DNA from: Fischerella muscicola PCC 7414
GTDB lineage: Bacteria; Cyanobacteriota; Cyanobacteriia; Cyanobacteriales; Nostocaceae
Reading direction: 5' to 3'
Assembly (NCBI RefSeq): GCF_000317205.1
Contig: NZ_AJLK01000047.1
Span: 1-32,843 of the forward strand
Length of the DNA stretch: 32,843 nucleotides
Part shown: one piece after another, positions 14,788 through 24,359 of the stretch
Layout: each line of letters begins with the position of its first letter
Numbering within the stretch: position 1 is the stretch's first letter
Notes under the pieces: generated by a model
Seen by the model: only the letters and a program-made list of their open reading frames with translations
Database searches by the model: none
Told to the model about the DNA's origin: nothing
Made by a program: the position numbers and the translations under genes

Positions 14788-17700
14788 TCAAGCCGACGTA
14801 TTAGACGATTGTAACTTAATACCCAACACTTGAGTAAAAGCTCCTCTTGCTTGAGTAACGCCAATCGTACGTTCGGCTGATTCTATCATCGGGCGACGCA
14901 AACTCACAACTATAAATTGTGCTTGTTGCGCCTGTTGTTTAATCATTTTAGCTAATCGTTCCACGTTTGCCCCATCCAGAAACATATCTACTTCATCAAA
15001 TGCATAAAATGGCGAGGGACGATACCTTTGGAGAGCAAAAATAAAGCTTAAAGCTGTGAGAGATTTTTCTCCCCCAGACATGGAAGCAAGGCGCTGTACT
15101 GGTTTACCTTTGGGGTGTGCAACTAAATTTAAGCCGCTACTAAATGGATCTTCGGGATTGTCGAGTTGTAAATAGCCGTCGCCTTCAGAAAGGGTGGCAA
15201 AAATTGATTTAAAGTTTTCATTTACGGCGTCGAATGCTTCTTTAAAAGCGCGTTGACGCAAAGTAGTAAAGTTTTCAATTCTTAACAATAATTCTGTACG
15301 TTCTGCTTCCAATGTTTGCAATTTTTGACTAAGTTCTTCTAAACGTTTTTGGGTTCGTTCGTATTGTTCTAACGCCAGCATATTCACTGGTTCCATTGCT
15401 TGCAGGCGCTTGGCAAGCGATCGCAATTCTTTTTGCAATTCTTCTAAATCGACTTTATCTGGTACTTCTGGCAAAGGTGATGGTAAATCCGCCGCTACTG
15501 TTTGCAGTTGTGCTTGCACGTTAGCTAGTTCTTCCCGGCGCGTTTGCTGGGTTTCTTGGAGTTTTTGGATTTCCCACTCTAATTGTTGCTGACGCAGCAA
15601 ATCAGAACGCAATTCCTGTTCAGTGCGATCGCGTTTTTGTTTTTCTTCCCCTAAATTCGCTTCCATTCCACTCAAACGCTGGCGAGTCTGGGAAATTTGC
15701 TCGTTAATTGTGGTTATTTCTGTGGAGACGCGATTCATCGCGTCTCCACAGGAGGATTGTTGTGTTTGGTATTCTAAAATACGCTGTTCTGCTGCTTGAA
15801 TTTTCTCCTGTAAGCGCTGTTGCTGATTTTCTATGTCTTTGAGGTTTTGTTCGGCTGTCCGTAATACTTGTTCCCGTTGTTGTAATTGTTGCTCTTGTTC
15901 TTTGATCACATCTTGAATTTGCTGCCATTCCTGGGGAGTTTGGGAAGCTTCCAACTCTGCCAGTGCGTGGCGCAGTTGTTGCAATTGTTGCTCTTTACTT
16001 GGTAATTCCCGATCTAAAACTTCCAAGCGTGATTGAGCTGTGGTAAGTCTTTCGGTATTTTGGCTAAGTTGCGATCGCGTAGTTTCTAACTGCGAAGTCA
16101 GGGTTTTGATTTCTTTTTGTAATTGTTCTAGTTGCAACTGCTGTTCGCGCCGGGTTTGACGTGCTTCTGTTAATTCTTGCGAAAGCTGTTTGGCGCGAGT
16201 TGAAAGAGATGCGATCGCCTCGGTACAACGTTCTAAAATTCGATCAATATCTCCCAACCGCTTTTTCAGCGCCAAGACTTCTTCCGATTCCGCTGCTTCG
16301 CCACTCCCAAACCGCAACGCCGAACGCTGGAAGACACTACCGCCAGTCATCGCACCACTAGTTTCTAACAATTCGCCTTCGAGGGTGACAATCCGGTAAA
16401 GTCCCAAATTTTTACGAGCGTGTTCTAAGGTGGAAAAGACAACCGTATTGCCAAAAACGTAGGCGAACACATCCCGATAACGCGGCGCACACTCCACTAA
16501 ATTCACAGCATAACCAATAAAACCTTGAGCTAAGCGCAGGGTTGCATCGGGTGTAAACCTGGGTGCTTGAATTTTATTTAACGGTAAAAAAGTTGCTCTC
16601 CCAGCACGTTTTTGCTTTAACAATTCAATTCCGGCGGCGGCGATCGCATCGTCTTCTACCACAATATGTCCCAACCGCGCACCAGCAGCAATTTCCAAAG
16701 CGAGTTGAAAACGCGGTTCCACTCGTCCTAACTTGACAACCATCCCACAAATACCAGGCATTCCTGATTGTAGAATGACTTTACTTGCACCCGTGCCTTG
16801 GACTTCTTGTTGCGCTTGCGCTTGTGCTTCTAATTTATCCAACTGGCGTTGTTTTTCCCGTTGTTCTTGTAGTAGGCGCTTTTGGGTTTCTTGTTGAATT
16901 TGTAATTCTTGTTCTGTGGCGGTGAGATTTTCCGCTAATGCTTGAATTGGTTCGCTAGAGGCGTTGAATTCTGTTTCTAGACGACTACACTCAGTTTGTT
17001 TCTCTGCAAGTTGTGGTTCTAAAGTTTGAATTAACTGGGTTTGTTCTTGAATTAGCTGTTGCAGTTGGTTGTTTCGTTCCCTTAGCTGTGCTTGTTCGGT
17101 GCGTTGGGGTTCGACGGTTTGCAGCAAAGTTTCAATTTGGCGATTGAGTGCTGTTTGTTGTTGTACCCACGCTTTCGAAGCCGAAGCAATTTCTGCTGCT
17201 GCTTGACGAGAATTTTCTAATTCTTGTTGGGTTGCATCTCGTTGTTGTTGTAGAGACGAGAGGTGGCGCGTCTCTACATTATGTTGCTGCACCAGTTGTT
17301 CTATTGTTTGCTGGTGCTGTTGAATTTCTTGCTGAGTTTGAACCAGACGCTTGGCTGTTTCTTGGGATGCTGTTTCTAGTTCTGTTTGTTGACGCTGGAG
17401 TTGTTTACGTTCGGCTTCTTGGTTAGCGAGGGTGGATTGTACTGCTAAAAGTTCTTCTTCTCCCAATGCTTTCACACGGGCGTTGAGTTGTTCAAGTTCG
17501 ATATTTTTTTGGGTAATTTGGCTGTTAAGGTGAGTAAGTTGTTCGGTGAGTTCGGTGGAAGTGCGATCGCCTGCTTGAATTTGGTTCGCTAACTTTTCTT
17601 GATGATTTTGCAGGGTACGCCAAGATAAAACCGCTTCCCACTTTTGTTTTTCTAAGTATTCAGTGCGGAGTTTTTGGTATTTTTCGGCTTTGGCTTTATC

Positions 17701-18477
17701 TTGAGAGAGGCGATCGCACTGTGCAGTTAACTCTGTCTCAATAATTCGACAACTGTCTTCTTTTTCGCGAACTTCTTCTAAAGTGTCTTTCGCTTGATTA
17801 ATTTTACGGTCAAAGGCTGCCACCCCTGCCAACTCATCAATAATTTCGCGCCTTTCCCGTGCATTCATTGAAATAATACTAGTTACATCCCCTTGCAAAA
17901 CGACGTTGTAACCTTCTGGATAAACGCGCAGGTGTTCTAATTCTTCGTGTAACTCTGTGAGAGTACTGGGAATACCGTTAATGTAATAGTTTGATGTATA
18001 AGTTCCTTGGGGAGTAACGCGAAGTCTGCGGGTGACACTCCATTCTCCACCGGGTATGGCGCGGATTTTTTGTTTGCGATTTTTCTCATCTTCTGTTTGT
18101 TCCACCCCCTCTGTATACTCCTCTGCAACGGGGGTTTCGGCATCGAAGCTGTCGACTTCGACAGTAGAAACAATCGGTTCAACTTCTAAAAATTCATCTG
18201 GTTCATGATCCGATAAATCAAACGTCACCGTCACACTAGCTTCGACAGCAGCACGAGACTTGCTAGTTTGGGTGGTGTTGACAAGATCCGGTAAGCGATC
18301 AGCGCGCATTCCCTTAGAACCAGCAAGTCCTAAGCAAAATAGCAGCGAGTCGAGAATATTTGATTTCCCGGAACCATTAGGCCCAGAAATGACAGTAAAC
18401 CCCGGCAACAGAGGGACAGAGGTAGTGCCACCGAAGGATTTAAAATTGGTAAGTTCAACCCTTTTTATATGCACCAT
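14788..18477 (-). CDS. smc: Chromosome segregation protein SMC
   Basis: A 1229-residue SMC ATPase that organises and helps segregate the chromosome, normally with ScpA and ScpB (not in this window). Visible parts: head with Walker A GPNGSGKSN at 32-40; first coiled coil from about 210 to 560, very rich in Gln and Glu; hinge at about 565-690 (SKVILQSGMPGICGMVVKLG, then GHIVVEDDAIAAAGIELLKQ); second coiled coil to about 1060; ABC signature SMSGGEKSLTALS near 1134; and Walker B region FYAFDEVDMFLDG near 1155-1167. Two intergenic-type palindromes lie in frame in the coiled coils (residues 910-919 and 401-409). An acidic insertion near residues 100-130 of the head also looks clade-specific. The PRC-barrel gene follows. 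Confidence 0.96.
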   Translation of the reverse strand: MVHIKRVELTNFKSFGGTTSVPLLPGFTVISGPNGSGKSNILDSLLFCLGLAGSKGMRADRLPDLVNTTQTSKSRAAVEASVTVTFDLSDHEPDEFLEVEPIVSTVEVDSFDAETPVAEEYTEGVEQTEDEKNRKQKIRAIPGGEWSVTRRLRVTPQGTYTSNYYINGIPSTLTELHEELEHLRVYPEGYNVVLQGDVTSIISMNARERREIIDELAGVAAFDRKINQAKDTLEEVREKEDSCRIIETELTAQCDRLSQDKAKAEKYQKLRTEYLEKQKWEAVLSWRTLQNHQEKLANQIQAGDRTSTELTEQLTHLNSQITQKNIELEQLNARVKALGEEELLAVQSTLANQEAERKQLQRQQTELETASQETAKRLVQTQQEIQQHQQTIEQLVQQHNVETRHLSSLQQQRDATQQELENSRQAAAEIASASKAWVQQQTALNRQIETLLQTVEPQRTEQAQLRERNNQLQQLIQEQTQLIQTLEPQLAEKQTECSRLETEFNASSEPIQALAENLTATEQELQIQQETQKRLLQEQREKQRQLDKLEAQAQAQQEVQGTGASKVILQSGMPGICGMVVKLGRVEPRFQLALEIAAGARLGHIVVEDDAIAAAGIELLKQKRAGRATFLPLNKIQAPRFTPDATLRLAQGFIGYAVNLVECAPRYRDVFAYVFGNTVVFSTLEHARKNLGLYRIVTLEGELLETSGAMTGGSVFQRSALRFGSGEAAESEEVLALKKRLGDIDRILERCTEAIASLSTRAKQLSQELTEARQTRREQQLQLEQLQKEIKTLTSQLETTRSQLSQNTERLTTAQSRLEVLDRELPSKEQQLQQLRHALAELEASQTPQEWQQIQDVIKEQEQQLQQREQVLRTAEQNLKDIENQQQRLQEKIQAAEQRILEYQTQQSSCGDAMNRVSTEITTINEQISQTRQRLSGMEANLGEEKQKRDRTEQELRSDLLRQQQLEWEIQKLQETQQTRREELANVQAQLQTVAADLPSPLPEVPDKVDLEELQKELRSLAKRLQAMEPVNMLALEQYERTQKRLEELSQKLQTLEAERTELLLRIENFTTLRQRAFKEAFDAVNENFKSIFATLSEGDGYLQLDNPEDPFSSGLNLVAHPKGKPVQRLASMSGGEKSLTALSFIFALQRYRPSPFYAFDEVDMFLDGANVERLAKMIKQQAQQAQFIVVSLRRPMIESAERTIGVTQARGAFTQVLGIKLQSSNTSA
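15721..15750. repeat. 30-bp perfect palindrome in frame inside smc
   Basis: Arms TGTGGAGACGCGAT (15721-15734) and its exact complement (15737-15750) with a 2-nt loop. Its 30 bases fall exactly on ten smc codons, residues 910-919 (CGDAMNRVST), in the second coiled coil. The sequence is of the GAGACGCG...CGCGTCTC type common between genes in Nostocales. Confidence 0.85.
17250..17277. repeat. Palindromic GTAGAGACG...CGTCTCTAC repeat inside smc
   Basis: 9-bp perfect arms at 17250-17258 and 17269-17277 around a 10-nt spacer. In frame it encodes VETRHLSSL, residues 401-409 of SMC, in the first coiled coil. Same arm family as the palindrome at 15721. Confidence 0.65.
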
Positions 18478-18996
18478 AGGCGCTGACTAGTTGGGAAGGC
18501 GGAAAGTTCAAGTGTATCAGTGAAAGTTGTTAATTAGTAATTAGTCATTTGTTATTAGTCATTAGTTAGGGGCAAAGCATTTGTACGAGAATATCTTGTT
18601 TAATATCAACATAGGCATACAAATACTTTGTCTGTACAGGTATTTTTACATTCTTTTCTGTCTACTTGTCTCGAAAATAGCGATCAGAGATTAACTTAAC
18701 AGCAAACCGATAATCCATCGGTGTACCCTGCCTTAAGCCGCGCTTGGGCGCGTCTACATCAGTGTTCATCGGTGTTCGTTCAAATTTTCATCCCTTTGTT
18801 GTCAGCGATCGCCTGAAGGGGTTGTAGCCTATAGATCCCCGACTTTTTAGAAAAGTCGGGGATCTTGTTACGACACGATATTGTAAACGAATTGTAGAAA
18901 TACCCCACGAGCAGCAAAGCATAACATCCACAGCTAAAAATAGTGATTTTACTTAAAATAAATATAGGTAAATTGTAAAGTTACCAATCTCTGGTT
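18478..18996. other. 519-bp gap between divergent smc and uvrC
   Basis: No gene supported. It should hold the promoters of smc (minus) and uvrC (plus). It contains TTAGTCATT/TAATTAGT direct repeats near 18530-18570, an ACACCGATG-type repeat at 18756-18780 (CATCAGTGTTCATCGGTG), and a palindrome at 18833-18865. Confidence 0.6.
18833..18865. repeat. AGATCCCCGACTTTT palindrome
   Basis: Perfect 15-bp arms (18833-18847 and 18851-18865) and a 3-nt loop, about 130 nt upstream of uvrC. Core of the dispersed family; here without the outer element sequences. It lies between divergent genes, so it is not an ordinary gene-end terminator. Confidence 0.8.
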
Positions 18997-20901
18997 GTGA
19001 CAACATCTGCTCAAACACTACCACTCATCAAAGATCCGCAACGCCTAGAAAATCGTCTAGCCGAAATTCCGCCAGAACCGGGAGTTTATTTGATGCGAGA
19101 CGGAAGCGATCGCATCATATATATAGGGAAATCACGAAAGCTGCGATCGCGTGTCCGTTCCTATTTTCGGGAATCACAGAAACTCACCGAACGTATTGCC
19201 ACAATGGTAAGGCAGGTGACAGAGATTGAATTTATCGTCACCGATACTGAAGCTGAAGCCTTGGCACTGGAAGCTAACTTGATCAAGCAACACCTGCCAT
19301 ACTTCAACGTACTACTGAAAGACGATAAAAAGTATCCCTACGTTTGCATCACTTGGTCAGAAGACTACCCACGTATTTATATCACCCGCAAGCGCCAACT
19401 CAGTAACCAAAAAGATAAATATTATGGCCCCTATACAGATTCTCACTTACTGCGGGAGATTTTGCGCCTCTGCAAACGGATATTTCCCTTGCGTCAACGT
19501 CCCCAACCACTATTTAAAGATCGTCCTTGCTTAAATTTTGACTTAGGACGCTGCCCGGGTGTGTGTCAGTCGCTGATTTCCCCGGAAGAATACCGCAAAA
19601 TTGTGCAAAAAGTGGCGATGGTGTTCCAAGGAAGAAGCAGTGAACTCATCGACATCCTCACAGAACAAATGCACAAGCAAGCACAATTGTTGAACTTTGA
19701 AGCTGCGGCGCGATTTCGTGATCAAATTAACGGGTTAAAGTCTCTGAGTGCCGAGCAAAAAGTATCCTTACCAGATGATACTGTTTCCCGTGATGCGATC
19801 GCTCTCGCAGCTGACGCCCAGCACGCCTGCATTCAATTATTCCAAATTCGTGCTGGAAAATTAGTTGGACGTTTGGCTTTCGTCGCAGAAGTACCCACCC
19901 TTTCCTCTCCCTCGAACGAAGGGGAATTGATGGGAGCAATTTTACAACGCGTCTTGGAAGAACACTACCAAACAGCCGAAGCGGTGGAAATTCCCACAGA
20001 GATTTTAGTGCAATACGAGTTGCCAGAACCGGATATTTTGGCAGATGTGCTGACACAGCGTAAAGGTAGAAAGGTGACGATTCTAGCTCCCCAACGCCAA
20101 ACTAAGGCAGAATTAATTGAGATGGTAGAGCGAAATGCTCAGTATGAATTGCAAAGAATGCAAAAATTGAGCGATCGCAACCAACAGGCGATGGAAGATT
20201 TAGCTGCTATCCTCGACTTACCCGAATTACCCCACCGCATCGAAGGTTACGATATTTCCCATATCCAAGGTTCAAATGCGGTAGCTTCTCAAGTTGTATT
20301 TATTGATGGTTTACCTGCAAAACAGCACTACCGTCATTACAAAATAAAAAATCCCACAGTTACTGTTGGACACTCGGATGATTTTGCTAGTTTAGCCGAA
20401 GTTATAGGACGTCGCTTTCGCAAGTATGCTGAAGATCCTCAACTACAACGGATTGGGAATCCAGATTGGCCTGATTTAATTATGATTGATGGGGGCAAAG
20501 GTCAGTTATCATCGGTTGTAGAAGTCTTGCAAGAAATGAATTTATTGGAAGACTTGCGTGTGATTAGTTTGGCGAAAAAGCGAGAAGAAATCTTTTTACC
20601 AGGAGAGTCTGAACCACTTACTACTGATGCAGAACAGCCAGGAGTCCAGCTTTTGCGACGGTTGCGAGACGAGGCGCATCGATTTGCTGTCAGTTTTCAT
20701 CGTCAACAACGCAGTGATAAATTGAAGCGATCGCGTTTAGATGAAATTCCTGGTTTAGGACACCATCGCCAGAAGCAACTTTTGGGACATTTTCGTTCTG
20801 TTGATTATATTCGGCAAGCTACACCGACACAACTAGCTGAGGTTCCCGGAATCGGTCCACGCTTAGCACAAGAAATCTATGATTATTTTCATCCCTTTTG
20901 A
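18997..20901 (+). CDS. uvrC: Excinuclease ABC subunit C
   Basis: A 634-residue nuclease that makes both cuts around DNA lesions in nucleotide excision repair with UvrA and UvrB. Domains in order: GIY-YIG nuclease at about 25-105 ([27 protein letters not shown]); a cysteine-containing linker ([15 protein letters not shown]) near 177-191, which fits the UvrC iron-sulfur cluster motif; UVR motif at about 217-248 ([14 protein letters not shown]) that contacts UvrB; RNase H-like second nuclease with YDISHIQGS near 417 and MIDGGKGQL near 497; and tandem helix-hairpin-helix motifs at about 584-632 ([18 protein letters not shown]). The start is GTG at 18997, giving the N-terminus usual for cyanobacterial UvrC ([20 protein letters not shown]). 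Monocistronic as far as seen. Confidence 0.96.
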   Translation: MTTSAQTLPLIKDPQRLENRLAEIPPEPGVYLMRDGSDRIIYIGKSRKLRSRVRSYFRESQKLTERIATMVRQVTEIEFIVTDTEAEALALEANLIKQHLPYFNVLLKDDKKYPYVCITWSEDYPRIYITRKRQLSNQKDKYYGPYTDSHLLREILRLCKRIFPLRQRPQPLFKDRPCLNFDLGRCPGVCQSLISPEEYRKIVQKVAMVFQGRSSELIDILTEQMHKQAQLLNFEAAARFRDQINGLKSLSAEQKVSLPDDTVSRDAIALAADAQHACIQLFQIRAGKLVGRLAFVAEVPTLSSPSNEGELMGAILQRVLEEHYQTAEAVEIPTEILVQYELPEPDILADVLTQRKGRKVTILAPQRQTKAELIEMVERNAQYELQRMQKLSDRNQQAMEDLAAILDLPELPHRIEGYDISHIQGSNAVASQVVFIDGLPAKQHYRHYKIKNPTVTVGHSDDFASLAEVIGRRFRKYAEDPQLQRIGNPDWPDLIMIDGGKGQLSSVVEVLQEMNLLEDLRVISLAKKREEIFLPGESEPLTTDAEQPGVQLLRRLRDEAHRFAVSFHRQQRSDKLKRSRLDEIPGLGHHRQKQLLGHFRSVDYIRQATPTQLAEVPGIGPRLAQEIYDYFHPF

Positions 20902-21737
20902 GTTGCAGATCTTTCTACCAAGGGTGGAACAAAAGTGATTTTCTCTTACACTCTTCCACTCCTAAGTTCATTGAGGGAACAAGAAATGACGGGTAATTGA
21001 CAAATGGAGACACCCATTGTCTATTACCCATTACCCATTACCCATTACTAATTATTAGATTAGCAAATGCTATCAATGGTGTTCATCTATTAATCGAAAT
21101 ATTTCCTTAAATTTTGTCAAGGAAGTTTAATCACAGCTTCAAGAGCAACAAAAAATAGACAATAGCTAAAAATTAACACTCTGTTACTAGAACTAATAAA
21201 GTGTTAATTTTTTGTCTTTTTGTGACTCACGCTACTTTTTACAAAAGCATTTCATGGGGAATCTATAATCTATAGACTATTTCTTGGGGTAGGAAAGTCT
21301 AGACAAACACATAAACCCCGAAACATAATGACTACTATCATTTAGTGCCAGATAGATAAGTCACAGTTAAGTGTGGACTGGCTTAATTATTCAAATTTTT
21401 ATTTTTCTTCCCTTTATCCAAGTTTTCACTGACATATAAGAAACGCCACTAGCATAAAGCTATAACTTTCAAGCCATAACACCCGGGGATCACCGAATCT
21501 ATAAGAAGCTAAAAAATAAAAATAACTTTTATATCCAAAGTAGGATGGTTATAGAGTCTAAATATTAAGATAATAAAAAAATATCAAATATCAAACTTTT
21601 ATAGATTAGTTTGATATTGAGCGCAAAAAGAAAAATTTGATTTTTGTCAAAAATGTCAAACTAAAAAAATTAGTGAAATTCATAAATTCACAGCTTTTAC
21701 AAACAAACAAGTTATGAGTATAGCCAGGGGTTATCAA
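20902..21737. other. 836-bp region without a clear gene, several hairpins
   Basis: No coding sequence supported. Contents: tandem ATTACCC units at 21021-21052; a 13-bp stem-loop with T-run at 21168-21218; a segment at 21280-21330 where GGGGT pairs with ACCCC around an inner GTCTAGAC; GCCAG...CTGGC around an inner AGTCACA...TGTGGACT near 21350-21385; and an AT-rich hairpin ATATCAAAC/GTTTGATAT at 21588-21617. It may hold the promoter and leader of the zinc-ribbon gene and possibly a non-coding RNA, but none was recognised. Confidence 0.5.
21168..21218 (+). terminator. Stem-loop with T-run, possible terminator
   Basis: AAAAATTAACACT (21168-21180) pairs with AGTGTTAATTTTT (21200-21212), 19-nt loop, followed by TTGTC TTTT. 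It lies about 270 nt after uvrC. The stem is AT-rich and weaker than those of the GATCCCCGAC family. Confidence 0.45.
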
Positions 21738-21917
21738 ATGCAGACAGTACAAAAAATTCACTGTCCAAACTGTGGCAGTGAAGGTGAAAGACATTATATT
21801 TCGGATAGCCAATTAACGCGGACGCAATGCCAAAACTGCGACTACTTAATGGTATGTTGCACCCTCACAGGGAAAGTAATTGAAGCTTATGCCCCTGGAA
21901 TTTATGCACGTCGGTAA
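21738..21917 (+). CDS. Small zinc-ribbon protein, cyanobacterial
   Basis: A 59-residue protein, MQTVQKIHCPNCGSEGERHY and on to SQLTRTQCQNCDYLMVCC and GKVIEAYAPGIYA. Two CxxC pairs, C9/C12 and C31/C34, form a zinc ribbon. Very similar small proteins occur throughout cyanobacteria and are sometimes mislabelled as PriA; there is no helicase domain here. ATG 21738 is chosen over ATG 21714 because AGGGG lies 7 nt before it and similarity begins there. The strong conservation with an unknown role suggests a basic function, perhaps nucleic-acid or protein binding. The gene has a long AT-rich upstream region and convergent rlmN downstream, with a GTTGTT repeat between. Confidence 0.82.
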   Translation: MQTVQKIHCPNCGSEGERHYISDSQLTRTQCQNCDYLMVCCTLTGKVIEAYAPGIYARR

Positions 21918-21924
21918 TTAAGTT

Positions 21925-21990
21925 AGTGGTTGTTTGTTGATTGTTGGTTGTTGTTTGTTGTTTGGAACAAGCAACCATCAACCATCAACC
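21925..21990. repeat. GTTGTTTG/CAACCAT heptamer repeat
   Basis: GTTGTTTGTTGATTGTTGG, TTGTTTGGAACAAGCAACC and ATCAACCATCAACC form an imperfect long hairpin between the convergent ends of the zinc-ribbon gene and rlmN. Same type and same GTTTGGAACAA centre as 10393-10456. Confidence 0.7.
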
Positions 21991-21994
21991 AAAA

Positions 21995-23059
21995 CTACTC
22001 CTTATTTGCCCGTAATTGTCCGCAAGCAGCATCTGCTTCTAAACCACGAGAGTAGCGTACGCTAACGGCGATATGATGTTGTTTGAGGACTTGGACGAAG
22101 GCTTGAATACGATCGCGATTAGGGCGTTGGTAGTCAACTTCAGAAATCGGGTTGTAGGGGATTAAATTGACGTGACTTTGGAATCCCCGCAGTCTTTTTG
22201 CTAACTCAGCAGCGTGTTCTGGCAAGTCGTTAACACCAGCAAGCAGAATATATTCAAAAGATACTCGCCGCCCTGTGATCTCGACATACTCGCGACATTC
22301 GGTGAGTAAATCGTCTATTTTGTAGGGACGGGCGCTAGGAATGAGTTTTTCTCGTAATGTTTGATTAGGTGCGTGTAGACTCACCGCCAGAGTAACTTGC
22401 AGTTGATTTTGGGCAAACTGACGGATGCGATCGCGTATTCCCACAGTCGAAACAGTGATGTTACGCTGCCCAATACCCACATCTTGATTTAGAGATTGGA
22501 TCGCAGCCAGGACATTATCTGTATTTAGCAAGGGTTCGCCCATACCCATAAATACAATATTGCTAACCCGTTGCTGAAAATCTTCTTGAACTGTCAGCAC
22601 TTGATCGACAATTTCATGACGTGCCAAATTGCGCTTGTAACCACCTTTACCAGTAGCACAGAAATCACACGCCATCGGGCAACCTACTTGCGTAGAAACA
22701 CAAACCGTCAGACGCTTTTCTGTAGGAATACCGACAGTCTCAATAATAAATCCATCGGCAAGTTTTAAAAGATACTTAACAGTGCCATCAGGGGCAACCG
22801 AACGGTAATGTATAGTAGAACGCCCTATAGGAATTTCTGCAACTTCTGCACGCCATTGTTTAGGGAACACAGAAATATCAGCAAGCGATCTTACTCCCTT
22901 GTTATAGATCCAATCATGCAGCTGCTTACCTCGATAACCTGGTTGTCCCTGTTGCTGCACCCAAGCAGTTAACTCCGTTACAGAAGCACCCAGCAACGGA
23001 GGAATAGTTATTTTTCGAGTGGGTGACTCAACCTGAGACAAAACAGACGTAGCAGACAT
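21995..23059 (-). CDS. rlmN: 23S rRNA (adenine(2503)-C(2))-methyltransferase
   Basis: A 354-residue radical SAM enzyme that methylates C2 of A2503 in 23S rRNA and A37 of some tRNAs. The cluster-binding motif CPMACDFC is at 127-134 (C127, C131, C134), followed by [11 protein letters not shown] and the family sequence [14 protein letters not shown] conserved cysteine near the C-terminus ([11 protein letters not shown], about C346) fits the one that forms the covalent methylene intermediate. Further family marks are [20 protein letters not shown] and [14 protein letters not shown]. Length is normal. Upstream, 225 bp separate it from the MIF-like gene. Confidence 0.95.
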   Translation of the reverse strand: MSATSVLSQVESPTRKITIPPLLGASVTELTAWVQQQGQPGYRGKQLHDWIYNKGVRSLADISVFPKQWRAEVAEIPIGRSTIHYRSVAPDGTVKYLLKLADGFIIETVGIPTEKRLTVCVSTQVGCPMACDFCATGKGGYKRNLARHEIVDQVLTVQEDFQQRVSNIVFMGMGEPLLNTDNVLAAIQSLNQDVGIGQRNITVSTVGIRDRIRQFAQNQLQVTLAVSLHAPNQTLREKLIPSARPYKIDDLLTECREYVEITGRRVSFEYILLAGVNDLPEHAAELAKRLRGFQSHVNLIPYNPISEVDYQRPNRDRIQAFVQVLKQHHIAVSVRYSRGLEADAACGQLRANKE

Positions 23060-23284
23060 AATTAATTACAATTTGACGCTGGCATATCTATGCTATCTCA
23101 AGCTGAAAGTTGAAAGTAAGTAACTAGCGTCAAGTAGCGAACTTATAAAGACAAAAACCGAGTTTTGGAGAAATAACTTGAAAAACCCGGTTAATTTAAC
23201 ATCTTGTAGCAATTTCAATTAGCTATGGGAAATTTCTTTCAAATGTGGTAGCACATTGAGTACAAATCAGTAGATAAGAAAAAA

Positions 23285-23638
23285 CTAGCCAAAAGTTGTA
23301 CTATTCCAGCCCCACATATAACCTTTGGCATCGTTAAATTCAATGTAAATGCGATTTTTAGGTACACCAAGTGCCTGATTAATTTCTTGGCAAAAATCTT
23401 GACTCATCGCTTGGGTTTGCTCTGGTTTCATTGTACCCACACTTTTAATTTCTATATAGCACACTGGGTCTATATTACCAGCAAATGTCATCGGAATTCC
23501 GGATTCAAAAGCTGTCATCACATAAGATTCTGGTTTGCCAGTGTGCTTAGCTAACTTTACTGAGAGATTTTTGAGCATAGCTTCAATTTCTGCTTTTTCA
23601 GATGCAGAGACAGAAGTTTGAACTTTGATCAAAGGCAT
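23285..23638 (-). CDS. MIF-like tautomerase (phenylpyruvate tautomerase-related)
   Basis: A 117-residue protein that starts MPLIKVQTSVSASEKAE, with the N-terminal proline that acts as catalytic base in the MIF/tautomerase superfamily once Met is removed. ESYVMTAFESGIPMTFAG and IYIEFNDAKGYMWGWNSTTF match macrophage migration inhibitory factor-like proteins, which are widespread in cyanobacteria and have weak phenylpyruvate or dopachrome tautomerase activity in known cases. The natural substrate is unknown. It is flanked by GTTGTT heptamer repeats upstream, so it is probably transcribed alone. Confidence 0.9.
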   Translation of the reverse strand: MPLIKVQTSVSASEKAEIEAMLKNLSVKLAKHTGKPESYVMTAFESGIPMTFAGNIDPVCYIEIKSVGTMKPEQTQAMSQDFCQEINQALGVPKNRIYIEFNDAKGYMWGWNSTTFG

Positions 23639-23645
23639 AACTTTT

Positions 23646-23716
23646 TTAGTTGATTGTTGATTGTTGAGTGTTGGTTGTTGATTGTTGATTGTTGATTGTT
23701 GGTTGTTGGTTGTTGA
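23646..23716. repeat. TTGTTGA/TTGTTGG tandem heptamer repeat
   Basis: About ten tandem units of TTGTTGA or TTGTTGG. It lies between the MIF-like gene and the flavin reductase gene. Matches the short tandemly repeated sequences of heterocystous cyanobacteria. Confidence 0.8.
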
Positions 23717-23758
23717 TTTTTTCTATAAACTACTAACCACTAACTACTAACCACTGTA

Positions 23759-23780
23759 CAGACGTGCCATGGCACGTCTG
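23759..23780. repeat. 22-bp perfect palindrome
   Basis: CAGACGTGCCA followed directly by its complement, with partly matching GTA/TAC flanks. It lies 9 nt after the flavin reductase stop. The arm resembles the GTAGAGACG family found inside smc. Confidence 0.75.
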
Positions 23781-23789
23781 GTACAACAA

Positions 23790-24269
23790 CTAACCACCAT
23801 ACTGCCAACCTGTTGTTTCCAGTCGTAGTTGTTTACCTTCACGGTGAACACCAGCAGCTATCACTTCACCCACAAATACAGTGTGATCACCTTTCATCAC
23901 TGCATCGACAACTTGACACTCAACATATCCCAAAGACTCGGAAATAATCGGACAACCTGTTTCGCCGAGATAAAATTCTACATCTTCAAATTTATTTCCA
24001 ACGCGACGCATCTGCTTGAAGAACTTTTGTGCCATGTCTTTTTGTCCTTCTTCCAAGAAGCTAATGGCAAATACTCCACTGTTTTTAATCATGTGATGAG
24101 AAATAGAATTTTGATTCACACAATTTACAATCAACGGTGGTTTAAATGAAGCCTGCATTAACCAGCTAGCTGTGAAACCGTTAATTTCTTCCCCATCTTT
24201 AACACCACAGATGTAGAGTCCGTGGGGTATTTTCAACAGCATCGTTTTTTTTGCCTGTTCGTCAAGCAT
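23790..24269 (-). CDS. Flavin reductase family protein
   Basis: A 159-residue protein with the FMN-binding split-barrel pattern of the flavin reductase family: MLLKIPHGLYICGVKDGEEI, then NGFTASWLMQASFKPPLI (the S/T-rich FMN-phosphate contact), and VNQNSISHHMIKNSGVFAISFL. CPIISESLGYVECQV and GDHTVFVGEVIAAGVH complete the fold. It should bind FMN and either reduce free flavin or carry out a diflavin-type reaction; it lacks the extra domains of flavodiiron proteins. ATG 24269 is used. It is 90 nt downstream of cobM on the same strand and could be in its transcript. Confidence 0.88.
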   Translation of the reverse strand: MLDEQAKKTMLLKIPHGLYICGVKDGEEINGFTASWLMQASFKPPLIVNCVNQNSISHHMIKNSGVFAISFLEEGQKDMAQKFFKQMRRVGNKFEDVEFYLGETGCPIISESLGYVECQVVDAVMKGDHTVFVGEVIAAGVHREGKQLRLETTGWQYGG

Positions 24270-24359
24270 GAGTTAATCTACCTAATATTTTTTCTACATT
24301 GCTAAGTGTAACGAACAGGAGCAACTGTAGTACAGTTATCTTTTCAAGAAGAAAGACAA

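Noticed and set aside
23646-23716. Tandem repeats as a possible CRISPR array
   Set aside because: The units are contiguous heptamers without spacers.
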